From: Shewanella aquimarina
Lineage (GTDB): Bacteria; Pseudomonadota; Gammaproteobacteria; Enterobacterales; Shewanellaceae
Assembly: GCF_023349185.1 (NCBI RefSeq)
Contig: NZ_JAKIKY010000009.1
Span: 143,146-207,145 of the forward strand
Length of the DNA stretch: 64,000 nucleotides
Direction of reading: 5' to 3'
The stretch's first letter is position 1; each line of letters starts with the position of its first letter. A program made the position numbers and the translations under genes. Below the pieces are notes generated by a model that ran no database searches, was not told the DNA's origin, and was given only the letters and a program-made list of their open reading frames with translations. Shown one piece after another: positions 55,428 through 64,000 of this stretch.

Positions 55428-56825
55428 TTAATAACCGTTTAACTTATCAATGTATTCAGGCAGGAACAGGGAGATCTGCGGAATATATGTGATCAGCACC
55501 AGGAAGAAGAGCAGCAGTGCCAGCCAAGGGACACAAGATTGGATCACCCATCCCATGCTGCGGCCGGTTATCCCCGCGGTGACAAACAGGTTGAGGCCTA
55601 CGGGCGGCGTTAGCATGCCGATTTCCATGTTGACCACCATGATGATGCCAAGATGGATAGGATCTATCCCCAGCTGGGTGGCTATGGGGAACAAGATAGG
55701 CGCCATGATCAGCAAGATGGCCGATGGCTCCATGAAGTTTCCCGCGGCCAGTAGCAGCAAGTTGACTATGATGAGGAAACCCCAAACGGGTAGTCCCATG
55801 CCCACTATGGTCTCGGCGATCAGATGCGGAATACGCTCTGTGGTCAGCACATGGGCGAACAGCATTGCGTTGGCGATGATGAACAGCAGCATGATGCTGA
55901 CCTTGGCGCCATCGCGCACCACGTGGCGTATCTCCTTGTCGGCCGGGGTCTTGAACACAGCGAGCACCATAAAGCCCAGGTTACGCAGCACGGCTCTTGG
56001 CAGCGACTCGCCGCTATCGCGCCAGCTGACGTTTTTCAGTGGGCCTATGTCGCGATAACCAAATACCGCGATGAAATAGGCGTAGACGCAGGCGACGGCT
56101 GCCGCCTCGGTCGGGCTGGCGATACCGCCGTAGATGGAGCCCAGTACGATGAGGATCAGTGCAAGGCCACCCATCGCCTTCGCGCTCGATATGGCCAGGG
56201 GGCGAAAACCGGGGAAGGGCCTTGAAGGCAGCTTCTTGATGCGGGCCACGATATAGATGGCGAGCATCAACAAGAGGCCCATCATCAGACCGGGGATAAG
56301 CCCCGCCATGAACATGCGCGCCGCAGAAACTTCGGTTGCTGCCGCATACACCAGCATGACGATAGAGGGCGGGATCAGGATCCCCAGGGTGCCCGAGGTG
56401 GTGATCACCCCAGCGGCAAATTTCTCTGGGTAGCCGGCCCGCACCATGCCGACGATGACGATAGAGCCGATGGCGGCGACCGTGGCGGGCGATGAGCCCG
56501 ATACCGCGGCAAACAACATGCAGGCCATCACAGAGGCCATGGCTAGGCCACCGCGGATGTGGCCCACGCTGTCCATGGCGAAGTCGATGATGCGCCGGGC
56601 GACGCCGCCGGTAGACAGGAAGGCCGACGACAGAATGAAGAAGGGGATCGCCAGCAGGGTGTAATGCTCCGAGGTGGATTCATAGAGTTTCAATGCCACC
56701 GAGGCTAATGAATCATCGGAGAAGAGCAATATGGTCAGCATGCTGGAAAAACCAAGCGCGATGGCGATGGGCATGCCCAGCAGCATACAGATAAACAGGC
56801 TGAGAAAGAGGGTTGCTATAGTCAT
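55428..56825 (-). CDS. dctM: TRAP dicarboxylate transporter large membrane subunit
   Basis: 465 residues with about 12 membrane helices. GSSPATVAAIGSIVIVGMVRAGY, GVITTSGTLGILIPPSIVMLVY and LLTPPVGLNLFV are DctM signatures. It forms the sodium-driven membrane channel for substrates delivered by DctP. Its ATG overlaps the dctQ stop by one base (TAATG). Confidence 0.95.
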   Translation of the reverse strand: MTIATLFLSLFICMLLGMPIAIALGFSSMLTILLFSDDSLASVALKLYESTSEHYTLLAIPFFILSSAFLSTGGVARRIIDFAMDSVGHIRGGLAMASVMACMLFAAVSGSSPATVAAIGSIVIVGMVRAGYPEKFAAGVITTSGTLGILIPPSIVMLVYAAATEVSAARMFMAGLIPGLMMGLLLMLAIYIVARIKKLPSRPFPGFRPLAISSAKAMGGLALILIVLGSIYGGIASPTEAAAVACVYAYFIAVFGYRDIGPLKNVSWRDSGESLPRAVLRNLGFMVLAVFKTPADKEIRHVVRDGAKVSIMLLFIIANAMLFAHVLTTERIPHLIAETIVGMGLPVWGFLIIVNLLLLAAGNFMEPSAILLIMAPILFPIATQLGIDPIHLGIIMVVNMEIGMLTPPVGLNLFVTAGITGRSMGWVIQSCVPWLALLLFFLVLITYIPQISLFLPEYIDKLNGY

Positions 56826-57463
56826 TATTTTTCATCTCCAGGCTGTTTGTCGTCGGCCTGAGCCTCTTGATCGATAAGGTGCATGCTCTCCTTGGCCTCA
56901 TCGGCGAAGGCGAAGCCATCTGTCTTGTCGGTGATGATGGCCAGAGCAAGTTGCAAAAAGCGCCAGGTAAGCAGAATAAAGCCGATAAGCAGTATGCTTT
57001 GGGAGATCCACAGGGGGACGGCCGGCTCCTCGACGTCGATGCGCAGGTATTCCCAGGCAAAGTCACCGTCTAATCCGCCGATGAGAAAGTGGGGCAGGTC
57101 AATATCTTCCATCGGCACACCGATCTGATACATCTTTGCCAGGTATTCCCAGCTGCCGAATAAGAACATGCCGCAGTAGACTAAGCAGATAGTGACGGCC
57201 AAGATGGCGGTATACTTACGTCCCCTTCTAGGCAGTTTTTTGACAAAGGCATCGACCCCTATGTGGGCGCCGACCTTGACGCCATAGGACATGCCAAATA
57301 GCACGAACCAGCCGCAGATGGTGAGCGTCAGCTCCTGGATCCACAAGAAACCTGTGTTAAAGAAGAAACGAGCGATCACCTCGACAAAGACCAACAGGGT
57401 CATTGCGGTGATCAAGGCGTTAAGTACCACCTCTTCGATATGAGAAAAAAAGCGAGACATCAT
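56825..57463 (-). CDS. dctQ: TRAP dicarboxylate transporter small membrane subunit
   Basis: 212 residues with four main helices and the DctQ pattern MTLLVFVEVIARFFFNTGFLWIQEL and GVKVGAHIGVDAFVKKLP. It pairs with DctM. A charged C-terminal tail (EAQADDKQPGDEK) is present. It lies 86 nt after dctP. Confidence 0.93.
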   Translation of the reverse strand: MMSRFFSHIEEVVLNALITAMTLLVFVEVIARFFFNTGFLWIQELTLTICGWFVLFGMSYGVKVGAHIGVDAFVKKLPRRGRKYTAILAVTICLVYCGMFLFGSWEYLAKMYQIGVPMEDIDLPHFLIGGLDGDFAWEYLRIDVEEPAVPLWISQSILLIGFILLTWRFLQLALAIITDKTDGFAFADEAKESMHLIDQEAQADDKQPGDEK

Positions 57464-57487
57464 CTCTAGGACTCCTCAAATAGGAAA

Positions 57488-57514
57488 GAGGCCGAATGCC
57501 GTGGAAACGGCCTC
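57488..57514 (-). promoter_or_regulatory. Stem-loop between dctP and dctQ
   Basis: GAGGCCG and CGGCCTC form a 7-bp stem with a 13-nt loop, followed on the minus strand by TTTCCTATTT. Such a hairpin would let more dctP than dctQM accumulate, as a binding protein requires. Confidence 0.6.
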
Positions 57515-57549
57515 AATGCATTCCTATTAAATTAGGGGGTTAGCGCTGA

Positions 57550-58587
<1,038 letters not shown>

Positions 58588-58641
58588 TCAGTGCCTTAGG
58601 GCGACTGACGGTTCACTATGTGCTTAACTCAAAGAAATTAT

Positions 58642-58658
58642 AGGCAAGGACTAGGCCA
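58642..58658 (-). promoter_or_regulatory. Sigma54 promoter for dctPQM
   Basis: On the minus strand TGGCCTAGTCCTTGCC has the invariant GG and GC separated by 10 bases (-24/-12). Transcription would begin about 70 bp before dctP. DctD with intact GAFTGA is encoded in the same cluster. Confidence 0.75.
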
Positions 58659-58765
58659 AAAATGTTTAAATTATGTAAATGGCTTTATATCAATGTGTTG
58701 CTGCGTGTTGGTTAAATGGTAAACAGGACGACTTGGGGAGAATGTCGCCCATTGGTTGTAGTCGG

Positions 58766-58785
58766 ATGGGTGGAAACTCACCCAT
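58766..58785. promoter_or_regulatory. Inverted repeat, candidate DctD activator site
   Basis: ATGGGTG-GAAACT-CACCCAT is a perfect 7-bp inverted repeat about 110 bp upstream of the sigma54 promoter, the normal place for an enhancer. It might instead be the weak terminator of the MFS gene. Confidence 0.45.
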
Positions 58786-58800
58786 TTAGGCTGGCCGAGT

Positions 58801-58816
58801 TGTGATGCGTGTCACG
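58801..58816. promoter_or_regulatory. CRP-like site upstream of dctP
   Basis: TGTGATGCGTGTCACG matches TGTGA-N6-TCACA with one mismatch. It lies between the MFS stop codon and dctP. Confidence 0.6.
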
Positions 58817-58824
58817 CGCTATGG

Positions 58825-60057
58825 TTAACTGTGCGCTGGCCAGTATTGTCGTCTGAAGTGACCGTGATATAGGACGGCTCCGGCACCCGCCGCGCACAGG
58901 GCGCCGATCAACAGGACGATTTTAACATCGAACATGGCTAACAGTCCGCCGAGAAGCGCTGCCAGCAGGTTACCGACACAGAAGATGGTCACCAGCATGC
59001 CCATCAGCTGCCCCTGCGGCCTGTCCTGATAGGCATGGGACAGGTAACTTGGCAGGAAACTGTTATAGATGGCGATGCCCGCACCTATGGTCATGAAGGT
59101 GAGCAGATAGCTGGCATTGGTGAGATAAGGAAAGCAGGCCAGAGAGGCGCCAAACAGCGAGATGCCTACCAGACTCGCGCCGGCGTGGGTGAATCTGCGC
59201 TGTAACACAGGGGTAAACCAGATGCTGGTGGCGATCATGCAGCCGGTGAGTAGCACAGTGACCCAGCTGATCTGCGCCGGCGTAAAGGCCGCCTGCTGAA
59301 CCAGATGCAGCGGATAGAATTCATAGTAGAAGTTAACCCCCATGGTCAGTAGCAGATAGAGCAGAAAGAAACGTCTCAGAGCCGGCTCTCTGAGCAGTAC
59401 CAGGCTAGAGCCTTTCTCTGCGTTGGCCTTGGTTTCGTCGAGCTGACGTGGCAGCAGCCAGTGACTCAGCAGGGCACAGAGGATGCAGGCAATGGCCGCG
59501 GCGCCGAATACCATCTCCATTCCCCACTCAATGAGGTAGCCGCCCGCCAAGGGCCCAAGCAGATAACCGCCGTAACCCATGGCGCTGATTAGCGAGAAAC
59601 TGCGCGTCTTATCGATTTGTGGGTGCAGATCGGCCGCTATCGCCCTGGCAATGGCGATATTGCCCTCGCATATCCCCGTGAGTAAGCGAGCGAGACAGAA
59701 GAGGACAAACTGCTCAGAATGGGCGGCGAAGGCAGTGAGCCCATAGCCCATGACGCTGCCGAGTAGCGTAAGGCTGAGCATACGCTTGCGCCCATAGGTG
59801 TCAGACAGGCTACCGATGAAGCTGCCGCCTATGATGATCCCCAAGGGATAGATGCCTAAGACTATGCCCATCAAGAATGCGCTGGGCAGCCCCATAAATT
59901 GGGTGAGGGGAGAGCTGTTGTCATGAAAAAGTGGTGCCAGTACTGGATAAGGCAGTGCAATGCCTGCCACACTGATCAGGGTTACGATTAAGGTGACGCC
60001 GAGAATGCGCTGGGCCGTCTGTTCGGGAGCGGTTTGTACTGAGTCGGTGGCGTTCAT
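58825..60057 (-). CDS. MFS transporter, TetA/Bcr-like exporter
   Basis: 410 residues and 12 membrane helices. The motif GSLSDTYGRKRMLSL follows helix 2, and GAMGYGGYLLGPLAGG-type sequence (AMGYGGYLLGPLAGGYL) matches the drug-export branch in helix 5. Substrate is not known. It has its own transcription unit, upstream of dctP on the same strand. Confidence 0.8.
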   Translation of the reverse strand: MNATDSVQTAPEQTAQRILGVTLIVTLISVAGIALPYPVLAPLFHDNSSPLTQFMGLPSAFLMGIVLGIYPLGIIIGGSFIGSLSDTYGRKRMLSLTLLGSVMGYGLTAFAAHSEQFVLFCLARLLTGICEGNIAIARAIAADLHPQIDKTRSFSLISAMGYGGYLLGPLAGGYLIEWGMEMVFGAAAIACILCALLSHWLLPRQLDETKANAEKGSSLVLLREPALRRFFLLYLLLTMGVNFYYEFYPLHLVQQAAFTPAQISWVTVLLTGCMIATSIWFTPVLQRRFTHAGASLVGISLFGASLACFPYLTNASYLLTFMTIGAGIAIYNSFLPSYLSHAYQDRPQGQLMGMLVTIFCVGNLLAALLGGLLAMFDVKIVLLIGALCAAGAGAVLYHGHFRRQYWPAHS

Positions 60058-60198
60058 GACAGCTTTTAAAAGAATGAATAGATAGCACTACTCTACATCA
60101 GCAGTCTTTTAAGTAAAGTATTTTGTTTATTTAATTGAGTGGAGGGAATTGGAGCTTTGTTAACTTATTTATTTTATTGAATTAACGTTAGAGTCATC

Positions 60199-60426
60199 TT
60201 ATTTGGGCGGATTGATACGCTTAAGAATAGCCTCACTGGGCAGCAGTTCCAGGTGACCCTGGGCATCGAAATACCAACCCGTGATAAAGCCTTTCTGTCG
60301 CATGGTAACCAGATTTTGCATCACCTCCTTGGCTTCGATCATCGCTTCCTGCTCATCGCATTCATGGGTGAGTTTAAGGTACGCGGCAATGCTTGCCAGC
60401 GACGCAGATTGAGTGACATCGGCCAT
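60199..60426 (-). CDS. Small conserved-looking hypothetical protein
   Basis: 75 residues from ATG 60426 (MADVTQSASLASIAAYL), nine bases after AAGG; a TTG at 60432 is an alternative. The protein is soluble, helical in the first half (ECDEQEAMIEAKEVMQNLV) and probably a short beta hairpin later (GFITGWYFDAQGHLELL). I do not recognise a family. It stands alone, between the MFS gene and the tRNA-Val array. Codon use looks normal and a ribosome site is present. Confidence 0.6.
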   Translation of the reverse strand: MADVTQSASLASIAAYLKLTHECDEQEAMIEAKEVMQNLVTMRQKGFITGWYFDAQGHLELLPSEAILKRINPPK

Positions 60427-60578
60427 GTTCAACCACCTTGAGTAGTACTTGGTTTGAGCAAAGTCTTAATGAAGAATAGTTGAGGCTAAGGGATTCGCAA
60501 TAGCGATAAGCGGCGGCAAAGGCTTGCTGCTAGGCTGTTTGATTATAAATAGGGGAGTGAAGCAAAGAAGCGGAAATA

Positions 60579-60654
60579 TGGTGGTCGATACTGGGCTCGA
60601 ACCAGTGACCCCCTCCTTGTAAGGGAGGTGCTCTCCCAGCTGAGCTAATCGACC
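60579..60654 (-). tRNA. tRNA-Val (UAC), copy 5 in transcription order
   Basis: 76 nt with CCA encoded. The anticodon loop CTTACAA gives UAC. Cloverleaf arms pair fully (GGTCGAT / ATCGACC acceptor). Confidence 0.97.
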
Positions 60655-60692
60655 TGGGACTGTGTGTGATTTATCATTTCATAGCTATGCTA

Positions 60693-60768
60693 TGGTGGTC
60701 GATACTGGGCTCGAACCAGTGACCCCCTCCTTGTAAGGGAGGTGCTCTCCCAGCTGAGCTAATCGACC
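60693..60768 (-). tRNA. tRNA-Val (UAC), copy 4
   Basis: Identical 76-nt gene to the other four, 38 nt from the previous one. Confidence 0.97.
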
Positions 60769-60806
60769 TGGGACATTATTATATTCGATATTCTCTCATG
60801 AAGAGA

Positions 60807-60882
60807 TGGTGGTCGATACTGGGCTCGAACCAGTGACCCCCTCCTTGTAAGGGAGGTGCTCTCCCAGCTGAGCTAATCGACC
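60807..60882 (-). tRNA. tRNA-Val (UAC), copy 3
   Basis: Identical 76-nt gene; anticodon UAC, CCA encoded. Confidence 0.97.
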
Positions 60883-60940
60883 TGGGAATATCTCACAACA
60901 TTAAACTCGATGCACCACATATTCAATCAAAGATAAAATA

Positions 60941-61016
60941 TGGTGGTCGATACTGGGCTCGAACCAGTGACCCCCTCCTTGTAAGGGAGGTGCTCTCCCA
61001 GCTGAGCTAATCGACC
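60941..61016 (-). tRNA. tRNA-Val (UAC), copy 2
   Basis: Identical 76-nt gene; spacers on its two sides are 58 and 34 nt and differ in sequence. Confidence 0.97.
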
Positions 61017-61050
61017 TGGGACACATCAAATTTTATTACCATACAGTGTA

Positions 61051-61126
61051 TGGTGGTCGATACTGGGCTCGAACCAGTGACCCCCTCCTTGTAAGGGAGG
61101 TGCTCTCCCAGCTGAGCTAATCGACC
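61051..61126 (-). tRNA. tRNA-Val (UAC), copy 1 (promoter-proximal)
   Basis: Identical 76-nt gene, directly downstream of the promoter at 61144-61171. Confidence 0.97.
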
Positions 61127-61143
61127 TCGCTGTGTGGGGCCGT

Positions 61144-61171
61144 ATTATAGGGGGGAACGATCTACTGTCAA
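61144..61171 (-). promoter_or_regulatory. Sigma70 promoter of the tRNA-Val operon
   Basis: On the minus strand TTGACA (61171-61166) and TATAAT (61149-61144) are both perfect, 16 bp apart, with a GC-rich discriminator (ACGGCCCC) typical of stringently controlled stable-RNA promoters. Confidence 0.93.
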
Positions 61172-62076
61172 CGCTTTTTTCGAGAAAATAATGAGTCCGG
61201 TTCAAATTTGTTCGGATCGTCTTAATGTTAAACAAATCAGGATGATTTCTGATGGCGCCTTGGCGAAAGCCTGTACAGAAGGGGGCTTTCGCTCGCTGGT
61301 TCGAGTCAATAATCAGCAGGGGTGAGTAAGGAAAATAGGCATGAGGGATAAAAACTGTCGTGTAAAGGGACGAACAAAAGAGAAGTTGCTCGTCTTTACT
61401 GCCTACTTCTTAGTTTGGCTGGGCAAGATAACTTGGCATTAGTACAAGTAAGCTGGCTTTATATGTAGAGATAACTCGACGTCTGCATTATCTATAAGTC
61501 GATACAGGCCATAAGGGGAGCGAGTCATTTGCCGCTCGCGGATTCTCTACTGCTGGTACATGAGCTTTATACGGGGGTGATTAGGATGATTGCTAATAAG
61601 TACTTGCTAACAGCCCATGTAAATAGGATTTGCAAAAACTTACTTAATATAAGGGAGGCTCACTAGTGTCTTGAATCTGGGGAGGGCCCATAGGCGCATA
61701 GTCATCTCTTTTATCTATACTTCTTTTTCTACGCATCTTCCATCCCTACTGCTTTCTATCTTTATAGCTTTCTATCTTTACCGCTTTTATCTTTCGTCGT
61801 GCCTATTGATATGGATGAAGCCTGTCGCCTCTTAGTGACAAGGGGCGGGTTAGTTAGGTGGCAGTTTGGCGTGACTAATGAGAGCTCGGCATTTCTATGC
61901 GGTAAGTGACCGAGACGAGCTTGTGCGTTGTGACGGGGCGGTCACCTTTTTTGGTCTCGGGCCGGGTGCTATTGGTCTGGCTATTTTCTCTTATCCCATT
62001 TGGCTGTTAGAATAGCGACCACATTAAATAGCTCAGTCTATATTTAGACATTTCGATAACAGGTTACTGTCCCATT
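61172..62076. other. Long intergenic region between the tRNA-Val promoter and gltX
   Basis: About 900 bp with no gene I can support. It holds a 9-bp stem-loop GCGAAAGCC / GGCTTTCGC (61263-61292) and a 14-bp direct repeat GCTTTCTATCTTTA (61751-61764 and 61767-61780). TAGAAT at 62008-62013 might be the gltX -10. A small RNA cannot be excluded. Confidence 0.4.
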
Positions 62077-63486
62077 ATGACGATTAAGACGCGTTTTGCT
62101 CCAAGTCCTACCGGTTTTCTTCACGTAGGTGGTGCTCGTACTGCACTTTATTCATGGCTCTATGCCCGCGCTAACCAAGGTGAGTTTGTATTACGTATCG
62201 AAGATACAGATCTCGAACGTTCAACACCTGAAGCCTGCGCAGCAATCTTAGAAGGTATGGAGTGGCTTGGACTGAACTGGGATGAGGGTCCGTACTATCA
62301 GACTAAGCGCTTCGATCGTTACAACGAGATCATCGCCCAGATGCTAGAGCAGGGCACCGCCTATAAGTGTTACTGTAGCCGCGAACGTATCGAGACGATG
62401 CGTGAAGAGCAGGCCGCCAAGGGTGAGCAGCAAAAGTATGATGGTTGCTGCCGTGATAAGGCGCCGCGCGATACCGATGAGCCTTTTGTGGTTCGTTTTA
62501 AAAACCCAACCGAGGGTAGTGTGGTGTTTGACGATCACGTGCGTGGTCGTATCGAGATCTCAAACGACCTACTCGATGACTTGATCATTGCCCGTACTGA
62601 CGGCACACCGACCTATAACTTCTGCGTGGTGGTCGACGATTGGGATATGGGCATCACCTGTGTGGTACGTGGTGAAGATCATATCAACAACACGCCGCGT
62701 CAAATTAACATTCTTAAGGCGCTTAATGCGCCTGTGCCTGAGTACGCTCATGTGGCGATGATCTTAGGTGATGATGGTGCCAAGCTGTCTAAGCGTCATG
62801 GCGCTGTCGGTGTGATGCAGTATCGCGACGATGGTTACCTGCCAGAGGCGCTACTTAACTATCTGGTACGCCTGGGCTGGTCTCATGGCGATCAAGAGGT
62901 CTTCTCTATCGATGAGATGAAGCAGCTCTTTAGCCTGGATGATATCAATAAGGCGGCGTCTGCCTTTAATACCGAGAAGCTTATTTGGTTGAACCAGCAC
63001 TATATGAAGGAGCTGGCGCCTGAATATGTGGCCAAGCATCTCGAGTGGCACATGCAAGATCAAAACATAGACACCTCAAATGGCCCTGCATTGGCCGAAG
63101 TGGTCACCGCCCTGGCCGAGCGTGCCAAGACGCTAAAAGAGTTGGCCGCCTCTAGCCGCTACTTCTATGAAGACTTTGCCGAGTTTGATGAAACTGCAGC
63201 GAAGAAACATCTGCGTGGCGTGGCGTTAGAGCCGCTACAACTGATACAGAAGAAATTTGCCGAGCTAGAAGAGTGGAATGTTGAAGTAATTCACCAGGCG
63301 ATCGAAGCCACTGCCGCCGAATTGGAGCTTGGCATGGGTAAGGTGGGTATGCCACTGCGTGTTGCCGTAACTGGTGCCGGTATGTCGCCTGCTGTAGATT
63401 TAACCGCTTTCCTCGTTGGAAAGGCCCGTTGTGAGCAAAGAATCTCCAAAGCGATTGAATTTGTAGCAAATAGAATAAATTCCTAA
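62077..63486 (+). CDS. gltX: Glutamyl-tRNA synthetase
   Basis: 469 residues (E. coli GltX 471). The class I signature [13 protein letters not shown] holds the HIGH-equivalent, and AKLSKRHG the KMSKS-equivalent. A zinc-type cluster CYCSRERIE...YDGCCR is present. It charges tRNA-Glu, which is encoded just downstream at 63746 and 63930. Confidence 0.97.
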   Translation: MTIKTRFAPSPTGFLHVGGARTALYSWLYARANQGEFVLRIEDTDLERSTPEACAAILEGMEWLGLNWDEGPYYQTKRFDRYNEIIAQMLEQGTAYKCYCSRERIETMREEQAAKGEQQKYDGCCRDKAPRDTDEPFVVRFKNPTEGSVVFDDHVRGRIEISNDLLDDLIIARTDGTPTYNFCVVVDDWDMGITCVVRGEDHINNTPRQINILKALNAPVPEYAHVAMILGDDGAKLSKRHGAVGVMQYRDDGYLPEALLNYLVRLGWSHGDQEVFSIDEMKQLFSLDDINKAASAFNTEKLIWLNQHYMKELAPEYVAKHLEWHMQDQNIDTSNGPALAEVVTALAERAKTLKELAASSRYFYEDFAEFDETAAKKHLRGVALEPLQLIQKKFAELEEWNVEVIHQAIEATAAELELGMGKVGMPLRVAVTGAGMSPAVDLTAFLVGKARCEQRISKAIEFVANRINS

Positions 63487-63494
63487 AAAACGAG

Positions 63495-63523
63495 TTGACA
63501 CTTTTGGGTGTGCTGCATAGAAT
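63495..63523 (+). promoter_or_regulatory. Promoter of the tRNA-Ala/tRNA-Glu operon
   Basis: TTGACA (63495-63500) and TAGAAT (63518-63523), 17 bp apart, with a GC-rich discriminator GCGCCTCGC. It begins right after the gltX stop codon, 67 bp before tRNA-Ala. Confidence 0.9.
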
Positions 63524-63589
63524 GCGCCTCGCAGTTGAGACACAGCCGGCAGATGCTCGCGGTGCACTCAAAGGTGACAAGTTAGGTAA

Positions 63590-63665
63590 GGGGCCTTAGC
63601 TCAGCTGGGAGAGCGCAACACTGGCAGTGTTGAGGTCAGCGGTTCGATCCCGCTAGGCTCCACCA
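63590..63665 (+). tRNA. tRNA-Ala (GGC)
   Basis: 76 nt with CCA encoded. Acceptor GGGGCCT pairs with AGGCTCC (one G-T wobble). The anticodon loop CTGGCAG gives GGC. Confidence 0.96.
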
Positions 63666-63676
63666 TCTAATTTGAA

Positions 63677-63821
63677 AGCGTTGAAGCAATAGCCTACTGG
63701 CTTCAATGAGTATTCACTCGATACGGAGTATAACGTATCACCAGTGTCCCATTCGTCTAGAGGCCTAGGACACCGCCCTTTCACGGCGGTAACAGGGGTT
63801 CGAATCCCCTATGGGATACCA
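63677..63821. repeat. Repeat unit, copy 1: spacer plus tRNA-Glu
   Basis: Beginning AGCGTTGAAGCAATAGCC, this unit recurs 184 bp downstream (63861-64000, running off the window) with only a few mismatches in the spacer. The duplication includes the tRNA-Glu gene and about 69 bp upstream. Confidence 0.9.
63746..63821 (+). tRNA. tRNA-Glu (UUC)
   Basis: 76 nt with CCA encoded. The anticodon loop CTTTCAC gives UUC. The acceptor pairs GTCCCAT with ATGGGAT, ending in a G-T pair. Close to E. coli tRNA-Glu. Confidence 0.96.
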
Positions 63822-63860
63822 CTTTCTTGAGTGGTTGACTGCATAAGTTGACGATTCGAT

Positions 63861-64000
63861 AGCGTTGAAGCAATAGCCTACTGGCTTCGACGAGTATTCA
63901 CTCGATACGGAGTATAACGTATCAACAGTGTCCCATTCGTCTAGAGGCCTAGGACACCGCCCTTTCACGGCGGTAACAGGGGTTCGAATCCCCTATGGGA
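63861..64000. repeat. Repeat unit, copy 2: spacer plus tRNA-Glu, cut by window end
   Basis: Second copy of the unit at 63677, offset 184 bp; differences are CGACGAG for CAATGAG and CAACAG for CACCAG. Confidence 0.9.
63930..64000 (+). tRNA. tRNA-Glu (UUC), second copy, 3' end outside window
   Basis: The first 71 of 76 nt match the gene at 63746 exactly; the last five bases (expected TACCA) lie beyond the window. Confidence 0.94.

Noticed and set aside
60579..61126. Five regularly spaced identical units, considered as a CRISPR-like array
   Set aside because: Each unit folds as a complete tRNA-Val with anticodon UAC and encoded CCA; the array is a tRNA operon.
61026..61235. 69-codon minus-strand frame
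   Set aside because: It is mostly the translation of a tRNA-Val gene and its promoter.

Overview
The window reads as chromosomal DNA of a marine gammaproteobacterium, most likely a Shewanella. This rests on protein style and gene order: a PP2C-like RssB, an RfaH-controlled surface polysaccharide locus, cysDN/SLC13/cysC, mak, bactofilin, phhAB-tyrR, dctPQM-dctBD, and gltX followed by tRNA-Ala and tRNA-Glu genes. No database search was possible, so species is not claimed. There are no insertion sequences, prophage genes or CRISPR arrays that I can see.

Layout. 1-3206: 3' end of mlaA, rssB and a convergent POT peptide transporter. 3782-31501: an approximately 28 kb surface polysaccharide locus. 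It opens with rfaH and a long leader holding three ops-type RfaH recruitment sites (4753, 4833, 4981). Then follow a very large SLBB export protein, a Wzz-type chain-length regulator, and a strikingly AT-rich stretch of assembly and sugar genes (SMP-30 lactonase, GT2, NeuA-like cytidylyltransferase, 2-hydroxyacid dehydrogenase, SDR, FkbH-like protein, Wzx, Wzy, GT2, DUF115-like protein). After these come rmlBADC, a DUF1972-type glycosyltransferase, two tandem WecA-like initiating transferases, galU, a frameshifted second rmlA, ugd, a UDP-glucuronate epimerase and a PHP phosphatase. 31866-39528: sulfate activation (cysD, cysN, an SLC13-type transporter, cysC), then wzi and cysQ. 39713-44375: housekeeping (mak, elyC, a DUF2982-like protein, bactofilin, napF, galE). 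44906-49828: aromatic amino acid catabolism (phhA, phhB, tyrR, a fumarylacetoacetase-family gene, maiA) with visible TyrR-box candidates. 49852-52126: a divergent LysR/MFS pair resembling ynfL/ynfM. 52148-58560: a TRAP C4-dicarboxylate operon with its two-component regulators, a sigma54-type promoter and a CRP-like site. 58825-60057: another MFS exporter. 60579-64000: five identical tRNA-Val genes, gltX, tRNA-Ala and two tRNA-Glu genes, the last cut by the window edge.

How it fits together. RfaH made just upstream would load on RNA polymerase at the ops sites and carry it through the long AT-rich operon. WecA-type transferases start the repeat unit on undecaprenyl phosphate; dTDP-rhamnose (rml), UDP-glucuronate (galU, ugd) and UDP-galacturonate (epimerase) supply sugars; glycosyltransferases extend; Wzx flips, Wzy polymerises, Wzz sets length; the SLBB protein and Wzi suggest export to, or organisation at, the surface.

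The most interesting candidate system is at 8886-14827: dehydrogenase, lactonase, 2-hydroxyacid dehydrogenase and CMP-sugar synthetase homologues sit together with no NeuB/KdsA-type PEP synthase in view. They could make a CMP-activated ulosonic acid by oxidation of an aldose rather than by PEP condensation. This is inference and needs biochemical proof. Other notable points are the triple-ops modular leader, a G9 tract in wzz, an inactivated rmlA paralogue, and a terminator lying inside the apparent 5' extension of dctB.
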